Shown here in pieces: positions 36,213 to 44,291 of a stretch of 64,000 nucleotides of DNA; the stretch's first letter is position 1; each line of letters opens with the position of its first letter. Made by a program: the position numbers and the translations under genes. The stretch spans positions 62,001 to 126,000 of the forward strand of contig CACOCY010000003.1 of the NCBI GenBank assembly GCA_902625725.1, read 5' to 3'. Origin of the DNA: an uncultured SAR116 cluster alpha proteobacterium (lineage in GTDB: Bacteria > Pseudomonadota > Alphaproteobacteria > Puniceispirillales > Puniceispirillaceae). The notes under the pieces were generated by a model. It had not been told where the DNA came from and searched no databases. It was given only the letters and a program-made list of their open reading frames with translations.

Positions 36213-36557
36213 TCAACTTCTATAATCATAGAAAACAATTCCTCTATTGTTTCGCATCTTTGGACTGTAATGCGCCATTGCTTTTGGCATAATTTCTTTT
36301 GCTATTATATCTTGACAATTTTTGTAGGCCTTTTCATTTTCATATTCAAAAATCCTAGTAATTCTATGATTCTCTTTATTCCAAACTTGAGCGGCCGTAG
36401 TTCTTACTAATCCTGCCTTTGATAATTTTTTCATTATATCTTCCGTCCAGACCTTTTCTTCAAAGGTAGCAATCCAATGTTCAAGTTCAACTTTAGTTGC
36501 AAAGTCTAATTCCATACAATTCATGAATAGAATTTCTTTGGTCATAGGTTTTACCAT
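36213..36557 (-). CDS. Hypothetical protein, possible dimeric alpha/beta barrel
   Basis: 114 aa, no signal peptide or membrane segment. The pattern (LFMNCMELDF, then a helix, then RITRIFEYENEKAYKNCQDII) resembles small ferredoxin-like ABM/NIPSNAP barrels, but I cannot name a family. GGAG lies about ten bases before the ATG at 36557. Copy B of the intergenic repeat lies upstream. Confidence 0.55.
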   Translation of the reverse strand: MVKPMTKEILFMNCMELDFATKVELEHWIATFEEKVWTEDIMKKLSKAGLVRTTAAQVWNKENHRITRIFEYENEKAYKNCQDIIAKEIMPKAMAHYSPKMRNNRGIVFYDYRS

Positions 36558-36864
36558 TTAATGTTATCTCCAATCAAAAGCGTCATATTCGATATTAATA
36601 AAAGCAATGCTATTGGGTAAAAAACTTTCTGCTAGTAGGTAATTACAGAATAAAAATGTAAGTAATGCAATACATAAGAAATAAAAAAGCAAGCGCAAAG
36701 CCGTCCTGTTTTTAGAAGAAAAGAACAGCTGTCTTCATTGAGAATTATTCTTTTTTATTTTAAGTTTTTGTCTGTTTGTTGTTCTGATTATATTGCAAAC
36801 AAATTTTTCTACTTTGGGTTAAATCCCAAGGATTAAAGCAAAGTAGGGTAAAAATCAAAAAATT
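36558..36864. other. 307-bp gap holding repeat copy B
   Basis: No coding region is supported here. Apart from repeat copy B (36681-36797) the gap is AT-rich and featureless. Confidence 0.6.
36681..36797 (+). repeat. Intergenic repeat, copy B (degenerate)
   Basis: Shares AGCGCAAAG with copy A at the hairpin and TAAGTTTTTGTCTG...TTGTTCTGATTATATT with the 3' part of copy C. The distance from AGCGCAAAG to the AAGTTTTT block is 69 bases, as in copy A. The hairpin arm is eroded, so terminator function is doubtful. Confidence 0.65.
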
Positions 36865-37332
36865 TCAAAGCCCAGTTGCTTTCCAGCGCTCTAAACTTTT
36901 TGTAGATAAAGTCTCGTTAAAATTATAATATTCTTTATACGCTGGAATATTTCCTAACTGCACCCAACTCAATTTATTTTTTATAAAGATGTGCGCTTGA
37001 GGTGGAAATTCATCAGCTTGATCCAGAGTAGTAGTTTTAAGAGTAGTAATTTTTCCCTTAACTCGATTGAAGATACTATAAATTTGGTCTGCACAAACCT
37101 TACATCTATTTACTTTTTGGCCTCTACCACTTCCAGTTGGACCATCTGTCTCAAATAATTCACCCGTTTCTAACTTAAATTTTATGGTTTCTATAAATGA
37201 GTGAACAATAAATGCTGAAGCCGTATACTTACGACATAAGCTGCAATGACATGCTTGAGTAAATATTGGTTTGTCCGAGATTGTATATCTTACCGCTCCA
37301 CAAGAGCATCCACCCCAAAATAGATTTTTCAT
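36865..37332 (-). CDS. GFA/CENP-V-family zinc protein
   Basis: 155 aa from the ATG at 37332 (a GTG at 37350 is an alternative). Zinc ligands are GGCSCGAVRY, ACHCSLCRKYT and NRCKVCADQIY, the pattern of the glutathione-dependent formaldehyde-activating enzyme (GFA) family. In the third motif the usual CxxCG is CKVCA. The name reflects one member; most have no proven formaldehyde role. It is a lone gene in a run of small accessory genes. Confidence 0.82.
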   Translation of the reverse strand: MKNLFWGGCSCGAVRYTISDKPIFTQACHCSLCRKYTASAFIVHSFIETIKFKLETGELFETDGPTGSGRGQKVNRCKVCADQIYSIFNRVKGKITTLKTTTLDQADEFPPQAHIFIKNKLSWVQLGNIPAYKEYYNFNETLSTKSLERWKATGL

Positions 37333-37448
37333 CTTTTTTTCCACAACCACCTAAAGCTTGCAATAAATATAGGACAAACTAAGGCCTGTCCCACATAAGT
37401 GAAGAATTTATTTATGAAAGATTCAATATTCTCTCTCTAATTTTGGAC

Positions 37449-37745
37449 TTATAGGCTCACCTCTATTAAATCCCAGAGCTGAGTGCTCTCAATACATTCA
37501 TCATATATTGGCTGCATTAGAGCATTATCGCCAGAAACAAAACTTTTCATGCCATCCTCATCAGTAACAAAAACCTTGAACATCAAAGCACTCTTATCCG
37601 GAGTTATAGCCGCAATAGTCTTAGGAGGAATGGCAAATTTTCCCCTCTCAGCCAAACCTTCTTCCGACTGCATAAATGTCATAAATTTTGCGAAATTTTC
37701 TTCTCCGTCCTTTAATTTTACTAAAGCCAACATTTCTTTTTCCAT
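37449..37745 (-). CDS. Hypothetical small protein
   Basis: 98 aa, soluble, unrecognised. KMVKLKDGEENFAKFMTFM-like start (LALVKLKDGEENFAKF) and LMFKVFVTDEDGMKSFV suggest a ferredoxin-like barrel such as the ABM group, but this is only an impression. AAGGAG lies six bases before the ATG, a strong start. Copy C of the intergenic repeat lies about 100 bp upstream. Confidence 0.6.
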   Translation of the reverse strand: MEKEMLALVKLKDGEENFAKFMTFMQSEEGLAERGKFAIPPKTIAAITPDKSALMFKVFVTDEDGMKSFVSGDNALMQPIYDECIESTQLWDLIEVSL

Positions 37746-37841
37746 CTTTTGCTCCTTATTTTTATTGAAAATTTTTGCATAATCAAATCAAACAAACATC
37801 AGAGTGTCAATTCGCAACACAGGAGAACAATGGTCGTTAAA

Positions 37842-37960
37842 ATAAAAAAAGGACAGCACAGAGGCTGTCCAAGTTTAGGGAGAAAATATACGTATTTGTA
37901 TAAACGACTATTAATTCATAAGTTTAGTTTTTGTCTTCTTATTGTTCTAATTATGTTCAA
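37842..37960 (+). repeat. Intergenic repeat, copy C, perfect hairpin
   Basis: GGACAGC-ACAGAG-GCTGTCC (37851-37870) is a perfect 7-bp stem; relative to copy A the A-G mismatch is restored to A-T. CGACTATT, AGTTTAGTTTTTGTCT and TTGTTCTAATTATGTTCAA follow. An open frame from ATG 37830 (AGGAG five bases before) runs 44 codons through this copy, but copy A has a stop in the matching frame. Confidence 0.75.
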
Positions 37961-38009
37961 TTAGTGGAACAATATTTTTATAGGGTTAAAAATTTTAAAA
38001 AATAAATTA

Positions 38010-38537
38010 CTATTTATTTATTCCTAGCAATTCTTTCCTAAGCTCCGGCCTTGAAGTGGTCTCACCTAGCCAAATATCAATAAATGCTCTCGAAAATTGT
38101 TTATCAACAACAGAACAGGTCTCCGTGTTTCCATAAAAAAAGGTTATTATACCCTCTGATTTCCAATGCACATATGGTTTGCTTCCTTCCTGCGCCGATT
38201 TGATACAACTATCCAAAAATGAAGCCCACTCAAGTATCGTATTTTCATCAGCAACATTTTGTCTTTCTATTTCTAGCAAAGATCTTTTGATTATCTTCTG
38301 TTTGGATAAATTGCGTTTATAGTCAAAGAATAAAATAAGACTGTTTTTTTTGGAGAAAGGTTTTTTACTAGAAAATAGCTGCACATCATAAATATCCCAT
38401 ACAAATACCTTCAAACTACCCTTGCCAATAAATTTATAGGAATTTAGAAAGTTTTCTTCAGTAGACGAATATGCGTTTTGGGAAAAAAAGAGAAAACATA
38501 AAGCCGTTATGGCTGTTCTTAAGTACGATTTTCGCAT
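38010..38537 (-). CDS. Chalcone-isomerase-like periplasmic protein
   Basis: About 175 aa. An N-terminal signal peptide (TAITALCFLFFSQNAYS, cleavage near residue 25) is followed by KFIGKGSLKVFVWDIYDVQLF and, near the end, FSRAFIDIWLGETTSRPELRKELLG, which are the hallmarks of the bacterial chalcone-isomerase-like (Chalcone_3) family. Flavonoid activity is not implied; the bacterial function is unknown. It starts at ATG 38537 (or GTG 38540), touching the rhodanese stop, so the two are coupled. Confidence 0.78.
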   Translation of the reverse strand: MRKSYLRTAITALCFLFFSQNAYSSTEENFLNSYKFIGKGSLKVFVWDIYDVQLFSSKKPFSKKNSLILFFDYKRNLSKQKIIKRSLLEIERQNVADENTILEWASFLDSCIKSAQEGSKPYVHWKSEGIITFFYGNTETCSVVDKQFSRAFIDIWLGETTSRPELRKELLGINK

Positions 38538-38539
38538 CA

Positions 38540-38995
38540 CTATTGAATCATATCTTGATAATGTATGGTATCAAAACCACTCTCTTTCCATCCTTTAATT
38601 CCATTCGAAAGATGGCTAACATTCTTGAATCCTAATTGATTAATTAGCGCATTTCCAAGTACATTAGTTCTGTTTCCTGTTCTACAATACAATACTATCG
38701 GTGTTTTTTCTGAAATAGCTACAGAACTAAACTTACTCTGAAATTCGGGGTGAATACTACCATTTTTCTGGAAAGCTGTTATCAATTTAGCCCCATCAAT
38801 TATACCAGTATCCAACCATTCTTCTGCACGACGAATATCAATTATTATAGCTCCATTTTGTTTGGCTTCAATTAATTGTTTCTCAGTAAGCGTTTTAAGC
38901 TGATTATAATTGTTAGCTAGAGAAAGGCTCGAAATAGTTATAACTGCAAAAAGAGCTAAGACAGATACGATTAAAAATCTCATTATGTGGCTCAT
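38540..38995 (-). CDS. Rhodanese-like protein, exported or anchored
   Basis: 151 aa. Hydrophobic N-terminus (about residues 6-27) suggests a signal peptide; if so, the start may be the ATG at 38983. One rhodanese domain follows with IIDIRRAEEWLDTGII, active-site C104 in LYCRTGNRTN and the C-terminal LSNGIKGWKESGF. Such domains carry persulfide sulfur on the Cys. It lies five bases after the ABM-like gene and touches the chalcone-isomerase-like gene, forming a small operon. Confidence 0.85.
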   Translation of the reverse strand: MSHIMRFLIVSVLALFAVITISSLSLANNYNQLKTLTEKQLIEAKQNGAIIIDIRRAEEWLDTGIIDGAKLITAFQKNGSIHPEFQSKFSSVAISEKTPIVLYCRTGNRTNVLGNALINQLGFKNVSHLSNGIKGWKESGFDTIHYQDMIQ

Positions 38996-39000
38996 TGTAG

Positions 39001-39303
39001 TTATCCCGATTTTTCCTGATGTATTACAGTGCCAGAGTATGCTTTACACACATTTTCTTCATCCAAACGAATACACAGATGTTCTATTAATTCAATCATA
39101 TTGTGGGGGCCATTAACATAATCCATAAATGTGTCTATGGAGCTCCACTCGTTTACTACAAGCAGTTGGTCTTCTCTTGTATGTACAATACTATAAACAT
39201 CCAAGCCAACAACGCCATCTGAACGACTTTTCACAATCAGGTCAGTGATCTCGTCGACAGCTCCATCTTTTGGGGTTATAGCGATTACGCTCATCATTTT
39301 CAT
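39001..39303 (-). CDS. ABM-family (antibiotic biosynthesis monooxygenase-like) protein
   Basis: 100 aa. The pattern VIAITPKDGAVDEITDLIV, SIVHTREDQLLVVNEWSSIDTFMDYVNGPHN fits the ABM/quinol-monooxygenase barrel, with the usual EW and H late in the domain. Members are dimeric and range from heme-degrading to quinone-modifying enzymes; the reaction is not assignable. It is first in a three-gene run with the rhodanese and chalcone-isomerase-like genes. Confidence 0.75.
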   Translation of the reverse strand: MKMMSVIAITPKDGAVDEITDLIVKSRSDGVVGLDVYSIVHTREDQLLVVNEWSSIDTFMDYVNGPHNMIELIEHLCIRLDEENVCKAYSGTVIHQEKSG

Positions 39304-39368
39304 AAATTTATCTCCAATGCTTTACTTACATTTTTTGCTGGGGAAACTCTCATATCATTTGTTTTTAT

Positions 39369-39626
39369 TTAAATTTTTGGGATTTTTCCTCGCCAATTGT
39401 CAATCAGACCCAATACAAACAAAAGGTATCTAGTAGCAAAAAATATCGAAAAAAGCATTGCCGCGTCTACAATAATCCATATAAAAAGATTAAAGTTACC
39501 ATTACCTGTCGCATTAAATATTAACGGCAGGATAAACCTATCAACTATAAACGTCATAAACAGAAATGCCACTAAAATAGGTATCCCATTTCTTAAAATA
39601 AAATTTTTATAAAAAAGTTTTCTCAT
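39369..39626 (-). CDS. Small two-helix membrane protein, unknown
   Basis: 85 aa from ATG 39626 (TTG at 39638 is the alternative). Two hydrophobic segments, GIPILVAFLFMTFIVDRFILPLI and FIWIIVDAAMLFSIFFATRYLLFVLGL, are joined by a polar NATGNGN loop. Family not recognised. Confidence 0.55.
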   Translation of the reverse strand: MRKLFYKNFILRNGIPILVAFLFMTFIVDRFILPLIFNATGNGNFNLFIWIIVDAAMLFSIFFATRYLLFVLGLIDNWRGKIPKI

Positions 39627-39795
39627 TACACCATCCAAACGCGTTTCTTTGTTATTTTGAAAATAATTGTTATCTTTGTTTTCACAAAAATCTAATAACC
39701 AGCAAAAAGATATTAAATTTTGGGAGATTTTTTATGTTTGTAGGATAATAGAATTGGAGTTTTTACTAATTAATTACAATATGTCATGTAATTAA

Positions 39796-39885
39796 TGGCG
39801 GAGAGACGGGGATTCGAACCCCGGAGGGGCGTTAACCCCAACACGCTTTCCAGGCGTGCGCCTTAAACCACTCGGCCATCCCTCC
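39796..39885 (-). tRNA. tRNA-Ser (anticodon GGA)
   Basis: The minus strand reads GGAGGGATGGCCGAGTGG... with a long variable arm, T-arm GGGGTTCGAATCCCC and encoded CCA (39796-39798). Anticodon arm CACGC-CTGGAAA-GCGTG gives anticodon GGA, reading UCC/UCU. The acceptor stem GGAGGGA pairs with TCTCTCC by one G-U. Confidence 0.95.
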
Positions 39886-40083
39886 ATTCTCTTCATAACC
39901 AAATCATTAGTTCATATATCACATGTAAATGCATAGCACGATAACTACATGTCTTATGCAACTTATTTTTACACCTAATAGCTCTGACTTCATTTATAAT
40001 TTAATTATATTTGTAAAACTATTTGCTCACTTATAAACTTCATTTTTGTTGCATACAAATATTAAATTGAACAGTATGAATGT

Positions 40084-40452
40084 ATGATTAGATTTATATT
40101 GAACATATTATATATTTTGTTTTTTTTACTATCTTTTTGGTATTTTGTAACAGACAGACTGCAGCAGAAAGAAAGTGCAACTCTATTAGGGGAAACGTGG
40201 TTTAATAATGCCCCTACTTCTCTTCAATTAGCCGAGGTTGTAATCGATAGATATATTGATCCGTGTAGTCTTATAAGCTTGCTGGGTTGCCCGTCGTTCT
40301 TGTGGCATCCCACAATATCTAGTATTCTTCAATTACCCACCTCTCTCTTTTTCTTCATCTTAGCGGTTTTTATTCTATTGTTAAATCACTGGTTACCGCG
40401 CAAACGTGGGCGGAAATCAGGTTATAATTTATGGCGTGACGGCAGCCGCTAG
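40084..40452 (+). CDS. Hypothetical two-helix membrane protein
   Basis: 122 aa. Hydrophobic segments at the start ([17 protein letters not shown]) and near the end ([17 protein letters not shown]) flank a periplasmic-looking middle, [27 protein letters not shown]. Similar uncharacterised proteins with an L-W-x-P-slnlaQ-virRy pattern occur in alphaproteobacteria, as I recall them. No ribosome site is evident. Its end overlaps the end of convergent lepA by four bases. Confidence 0.6.
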   Translation: MIRFILNILYILFFLLSFWYFVTDRLQQKESATLLGETWFNNAPTSLQLAEVVIDRYIDPCSLISLLGCPSFLWHPTISSILQLPTSLFFFILAVFILLLNHWLPRKRGRKSGYNLWRDGSR

Positions 40453-42251
40453 TTGTCTCCCATCTTTAGCGCTTCGAAAAATGCGTTCTGGGGAATATCC
40501 ACTTTTCCGAATTGGCGCATGCGTTTTTTACCCTCTTTTTGCTTATCCAGCAATTTACGTTTTCGTGAAACATCACCACCATAGCATTTTGCCGTAACGT
40601 CTTTTCTGAGGGCAGCTATCGTTTCACGGGCTATCACTTTACCACCTATTGCCGCTTGTAGAGCTACTTTATACATCTGACGTGGGATGAGCTCTTTTAA
40701 TCTCAAACAGATTGCTCTACCTCTGCTCTCTGCTTGTTCACGATGTACAATCATAGATAATGCATCAACCGAGTCACCATTAACCAGTATTGAAACTTTT
40801 ACTAAGTCGCCCTCTCTATAATCCGCAATCTGATAATCAAAACTAGCATAACCTCTGGTAATGGATTTCAATTTATCATAAAAATCAAAAACAACCTCAT
40901 TTAGAGGCAGCCTGTAAACCACCATTGCTCTACTACCAGTGTATGTAAGATCTATTTGCTCACCTCTCCTTTCAGTACATAAAGTCAAAATCTGCCCGAG
41001 GTATTCATCTGGTGACATTATTGTAGCCAAAATCCACGGCTCCGAAAGATTATTGATTTTTGTTACTTCTGGCATATCTGCTGGATTATGGAGTTTGGCA
41101 ACCTTCCCGTCAGTAAGTTCAATCTCATAAACAACAGATGGTGCTGTTGAGATTAATTCTAGTCCAAATTCTCTACTTAAGCGCTCCGTGATTACTTCCA
41201 TATGAAGTAAACCTAAAAAACCGCAACGGAAACCAAATCCAATTGCAGCAGAAGTTTCGGCCTCAAAAGAAAATGAGCTGTCATTGAGACTTAGCTTCTC
41301 AAGTGCTGTTCTTAGTTCCGGAAAATCGGCGCTATCAATTGGAAATAACCCGCAAAATACTACCGGAACAGACGGCTTAAAACCAGGAAGGATTTCAATA
41401 CAGGGCCTACGGTCCTCTGTGATTGTATCTCCAACCTTGGCGTCAGAAACCGTTTTCACACCTGCATTAATAAACCCAACCTCACCTGGTCCCAATTCAT
41501 CAATGATAGTAGCTTTTGGGCCAAATATGCCAACCCTTTCAATAGTATGAGTTGCTCCTGTTGCACACATCCTGATTTTCATACCCTTTTTTAATACACC
41601 ATCACGAACCCGCACCAATGTCATAACTCCAAGATATGCATCATACCAACTATCAACAAGTAATGCTTTTAACGGTGCTTCCCTATTTCCTTCCGGTGGC
41701 GGTAAATTACGCACTAGTGCCTCTAACACTTTATCTATGCCAAGGCCTGTCTTTGCAGATATTGAAATTGCATCCTCTGCTGGAAGACCAACGACGTCTT
41801 CAATTTGCGCTTTTATTCGTTCTGGTTCCGCTGATGGTAAATCCATTTTGTTCAGAACTACTACAATTTCATGGTCAACCTCGATTGCCTTATATACATT
41901 CGCCAATGTTTGTGCCTCGACTCCTTGGCTGGCATCTACAACAAGTAATGAGCCCTCACAGGCGGCAAGTGAGCGCGAGACCTCATAACCAAAATCAACA
42001 TGGCCTGGCGTATCCATTAAATTTAATTGATACTCGTCTCCATTATTTGCCTTAAAAGAAAGACGAACTGTTTGAGCTTTTATAGTAATGCCTCTCTCTT
42101 TTTCAATGTCCATGTTATCCAACACCTGTTCAGACATTTCACGCTCAGTTAGTCCTCCACAAAATTGAATCAACCTATCAGCTAGAGTCGATTTTCCGTG
42201 ATCAATGTGGGCTACAATAGAAAAATTACGAATATGAGATATGGTACTCAT
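40449..42251 (-). CDS. lepA: Elongation factor 4 (LepA)
   Basis: 600 aa, the standard length. G1 motif [14 protein letters not shown], switch region [19 protein letters not shown] (G3), NKMDLP (G4) and the LepA-specific C-terminal domain ending [21 protein letters not shown] are all present. EF-4 is a ribosome-associated GTPase that acts on stalled or misplaced ribosomes. It is a single gene, convergent with the 40084 gene. Confidence 0.97.
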   Translation of the reverse strand: MSTISHIRNFSIVAHIDHGKSTLADRLIQFCGGLTEREMSEQVLDNMDIEKERGITIKAQTVRLSFKANNGDEYQLNLMDTPGHVDFGYEVSRSLAACEGSLLVVDASQGVEAQTLANVYKAIEVDHEIVVVLNKMDLPSAEPERIKAQIEDVVGLPAEDAISISAKTGLGIDKVLEALVRNLPPPEGNREAPLKALLVDSWYDAYLGVMTLVRVRDGVLKKGMKIRMCATGATHTIERVGIFGPKATIIDELGPGEVGFINAGVKTVSDAKVGDTITEDRRPCIEILPGFKPSVPVVFCGLFPIDSADFPELRTALEKLSLNDSSFSFEAETSAAIGFGFRCGFLGLLHMEVITERLSREFGLELISTAPSVVYEIELTDGKVAKLHNPADMPEVTKINNLSEPWILATIMSPDEYLGQILTLCTERRGEQIDLTYTGSRAMVVYRLPLNEVVFDFYDKLKSITRGYASFDYQIADYREGDLVKVSILVNGDSVDALSMIVHREQAESRGRAICLRLKELIPRQMYKVALQAAIGGKVIARETIAALRKDVTAKCYGGDVSRKRKLLDKQKEGKKRMRQFGKVDIPQNAFFEALKMGDN

Positions 42252-42277
42252 TTTTGAAGTTATTCTCCAATGTCATA

Positions 42278-42448
42278 TTAAATTCTACAAACAAATAAAA
42301 AAGAAGATGTTTTTCTGCAATTTGTGAGCTTACACTGGCAAATGCAAGCCCCTTCGATATTTTCTTTCATTATTTGATAAGCATATAAAGCATACCCTGT
42401 AAAAATAAATAAAACTAACGTCATCAGCAATGATTTAATTAAAACCAT
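42278..42448 (-). CDS. Possible small Cys-rich membrane protein upstream of lepA
   Basis: A 56-codon frame (ATG at 42448, TAA at 42278-42280). The N-terminus is one good membrane helix (IKSLLMTLVLFIFTGYALYAY, residues 4-24). A tail with Cys at 35, 37, 39, 44 and 54 (ACICQCKLTNC) follows. It lies 26 bp upstream of lepA on the same strand. There is no clear ribosome site, so this is tentative, but the helix plus Cys cluster is not what random AT-rich DNA usually gives. Confidence 0.35.
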   Translation of the reverse strand: MVLIKSLLMTLVLFIFTGYALYAYQIMKENIEGACICQCKLTNCRKTSSFLFVCRI

Positions 42449-42543
42449 ATAAAAATTGGAAAAATTTATGATGAATCTTGACCGATATGTTTAGCATGGT
42501 AAAAGATGATCGATATATTATTTTAAAAGAACTGGTCACGATT

Positions 42544-44220
42544 ATGCGCTCCAAAATGCCGGTACATAAATACCAGCCGTTCCCACCAATCAATCTTACA
42601 GACAGAAACTGGCCAACAAGTGTTATTTCCAAGGCCCCAATATGGTGTTCCGTGGACCTAAGAGATGGAAATCAATCACTTATCGAGCCCATGGATAGCA
42701 GCCGAAAAATGAAAATGTTCCAGACACTTGTCAATATGGGCTTTAAGGAAATTGAAGTGGGGTTTCCATCTGCATCAGAAACAGATTTTAGATTTCTACG
42801 CGAATTAATTGAGAATGGCCACATACCTGACGACGTAACAATACAAGTGCTAACTCAGGCACGCGAACATCTAATAGACAAAACTGTTGAATCTCTTGAG
42901 GGTGCTAACAAGGCAATTTTACATTTATATAATTCAACCTCAACCTTACAAAGACGTGTCGTTTTCAATTCTGATAGGAAAGGGGTGAAAGAAATTGCAA
43001 CTGATGGTGCTAAACTTGTTGCTGATAAACTTAGCAATTTAAGTTCAGAGACTAACATTAGATTACAATACTCCCCTGAGAGCTTTACGGGAACCGAGTT
43101 AGAATACGCTTTAGAAGTATGTGAAAGTGTGCTCGAAATATGGGAGGCCTCAGAGGAGAATAAGGTTATTATTAATCTTCCTGCAACAGTGGAAATGTCC
43201 ACGCCGAATATTTATGCAGATCAAATTGAGTGGATGCATCGAAATTTTTTAAGCAGAAATGCTGTGATTTTGTCACTTCACCCGCATAATGATAGAGGCA
43301 CAGGGATTGCCGCAACAGAGTTCGGTTTGATGGCAGGCGCCGACCGAGTGGAGGGCACACTATTTGGCAATGGTGAACGCACAGGAAACGTAGATATTAT
43401 TACCCTTGGACTAAATATGATGACCCAGGGAACAGACCCAAAACTTGATATATCTGACATTCAATCACTGGTTGAAGTTGCAGAATTCTGTAATCAAATT
43501 CCCGTACACCAACGTCACCCATATGCTGGACAATTAGTACATACTGCTTTCTCGGGCTCTCATCAAGATGCTATACGTAAGGGGATGGAGGCAAACAGCA
43601 AATCTAACGAAATATTGTGGCAAGTCCCTTATTTGCCTATTGACCCAGCCGATATTGGGCGTACTTATGAAGCAATTATTCGGGTAAATTCGCAGTCAGG
43701 AAAAGCCGGTTCTGCATGGTTATTAGAAACAGAACATCATGTAAGAATACCAAGGGCAATGGAGATAGAATTCAGCCAATTAGTGCAGGCAGAGGCAGAT
43801 AATAGTGGAGCAGAAATAACGGCTCCTAAAATTTGGGAAATCTATAATAAATTTTATGTTAACGTAAGTAAGCCATTTGAATTAGTGTCATTCCAGTCCT
43901 TTCCAGTTTCCCGTTCTTCAGGAACAGAGCAGGTTTCAGCAGCCATAAACTATAAAGGAAAGGAATTCTCTTTCGTGGAAACTGGAAACGGTCCTGTTTC
44001 AGCTTTTGTAAATGGTTTTAGAAAAACTTTTGATTTATCATTTAGATTGGCTGATTTTGGACAGAACACACGTTCAAGCACCTCCCAAGCTGAGTCTGCT
44101 GCATACGTGGAACTAAAAGTGCCAGACGACAATGGAATATCGGTATTTGGAGCAGGTATTGATACCTCTATTACACAAGCGCCAATAAGAGCACTCATCT
44201 CAGCAATTAACAGAATTTAA
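42544..44220 (+). CDS. leuA: 2-isopropylmalate synthase
   Basis: 558 aa from ATG 42544 (the frame is open from a TTG at 42478; ATG 42556 is also possible; none has a convincing ribosome site). The N-terminus KYQPFPPINLTDRNWP and WCSVDLRDGNQSLIEPM with catalytic and metal residues, LHPHNDRGTGIA and GNGERTGNVDI mark the longer, yeast-like LeuA group. The C-terminal regulatory domain (about residues 420-558) is present. It condenses acetyl-CoA with 2-oxoisovalerate, the first step of leucine synthesis, and is normally feedback-inhibited by leucine. Confidence 0.93.
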   Translation: MRSKMPVHKYQPFPPINLTDRNWPTSVISKAPIWCSVDLRDGNQSLIEPMDSSRKMKMFQTLVNMGFKEIEVGFPSASETDFRFLRELIENGHIPDDVTIQVLTQAREHLIDKTVESLEGANKAILHLYNSTSTLQRRVVFNSDRKGVKEIATDGAKLVADKLSNLSSETNIRLQYSPESFTGTELEYALEVCESVLEIWEASEENKVIINLPATVEMSTPNIYADQIEWMHRNFLSRNAVILSLHPHNDRGTGIAATEFGLMAGADRVEGTLFGNGERTGNVDIITLGLNMMTQGTDPKLDISDIQSLVEVAEFCNQIPVHQRHPYAGQLVHTAFSGSHQDAIRKGMEANSKSNEILWQVPYLPIDPADIGRTYEAIIRVNSQSGKAGSAWLLETEHHVRIPRAMEIEFSQLVQAEADNSGAEITAPKIWEIYNKFYVNVSKPFELVSFQSFPVSRSSGTEQVSAAINYKGKEFSFVETGNGPVSAFVNGFRKTFDLSFRLADFGQNTRSSTSQAESAAYVELKVPDDNGISVFGAGIDTSITQAPIRALISAINRI

Positions 44221-44291
44221 TACCGGATTTTACAATGATTTACCCTGTAAATACTTATTATTACTAAATATGAGATTTTTGTTTGTGGGTT

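Noticed and set aside
37830-37964. 44-codon plus-strand frame with AGGAG through repeat copy C
   Set aside because: The frame is broken by stops in copies A and B, so I list the sequence as a repeat. The peptide-level similarity is mentioned there as something to test.
39796-39885. Integration site at tRNA-Ser
   Set aside because: I looked for a second copy of the tRNA 3' end in the window and for an integrase gene; neither was seen.
42468-42497. Possible leader peptide (ATG ATG AAT CTT ... GTT TAG) before leuA
   Set aside because: Only eight codons with one Leu and one Val, no ribosome site and no terminator/antiterminator pair after it, so leucine attenuation is not supported.
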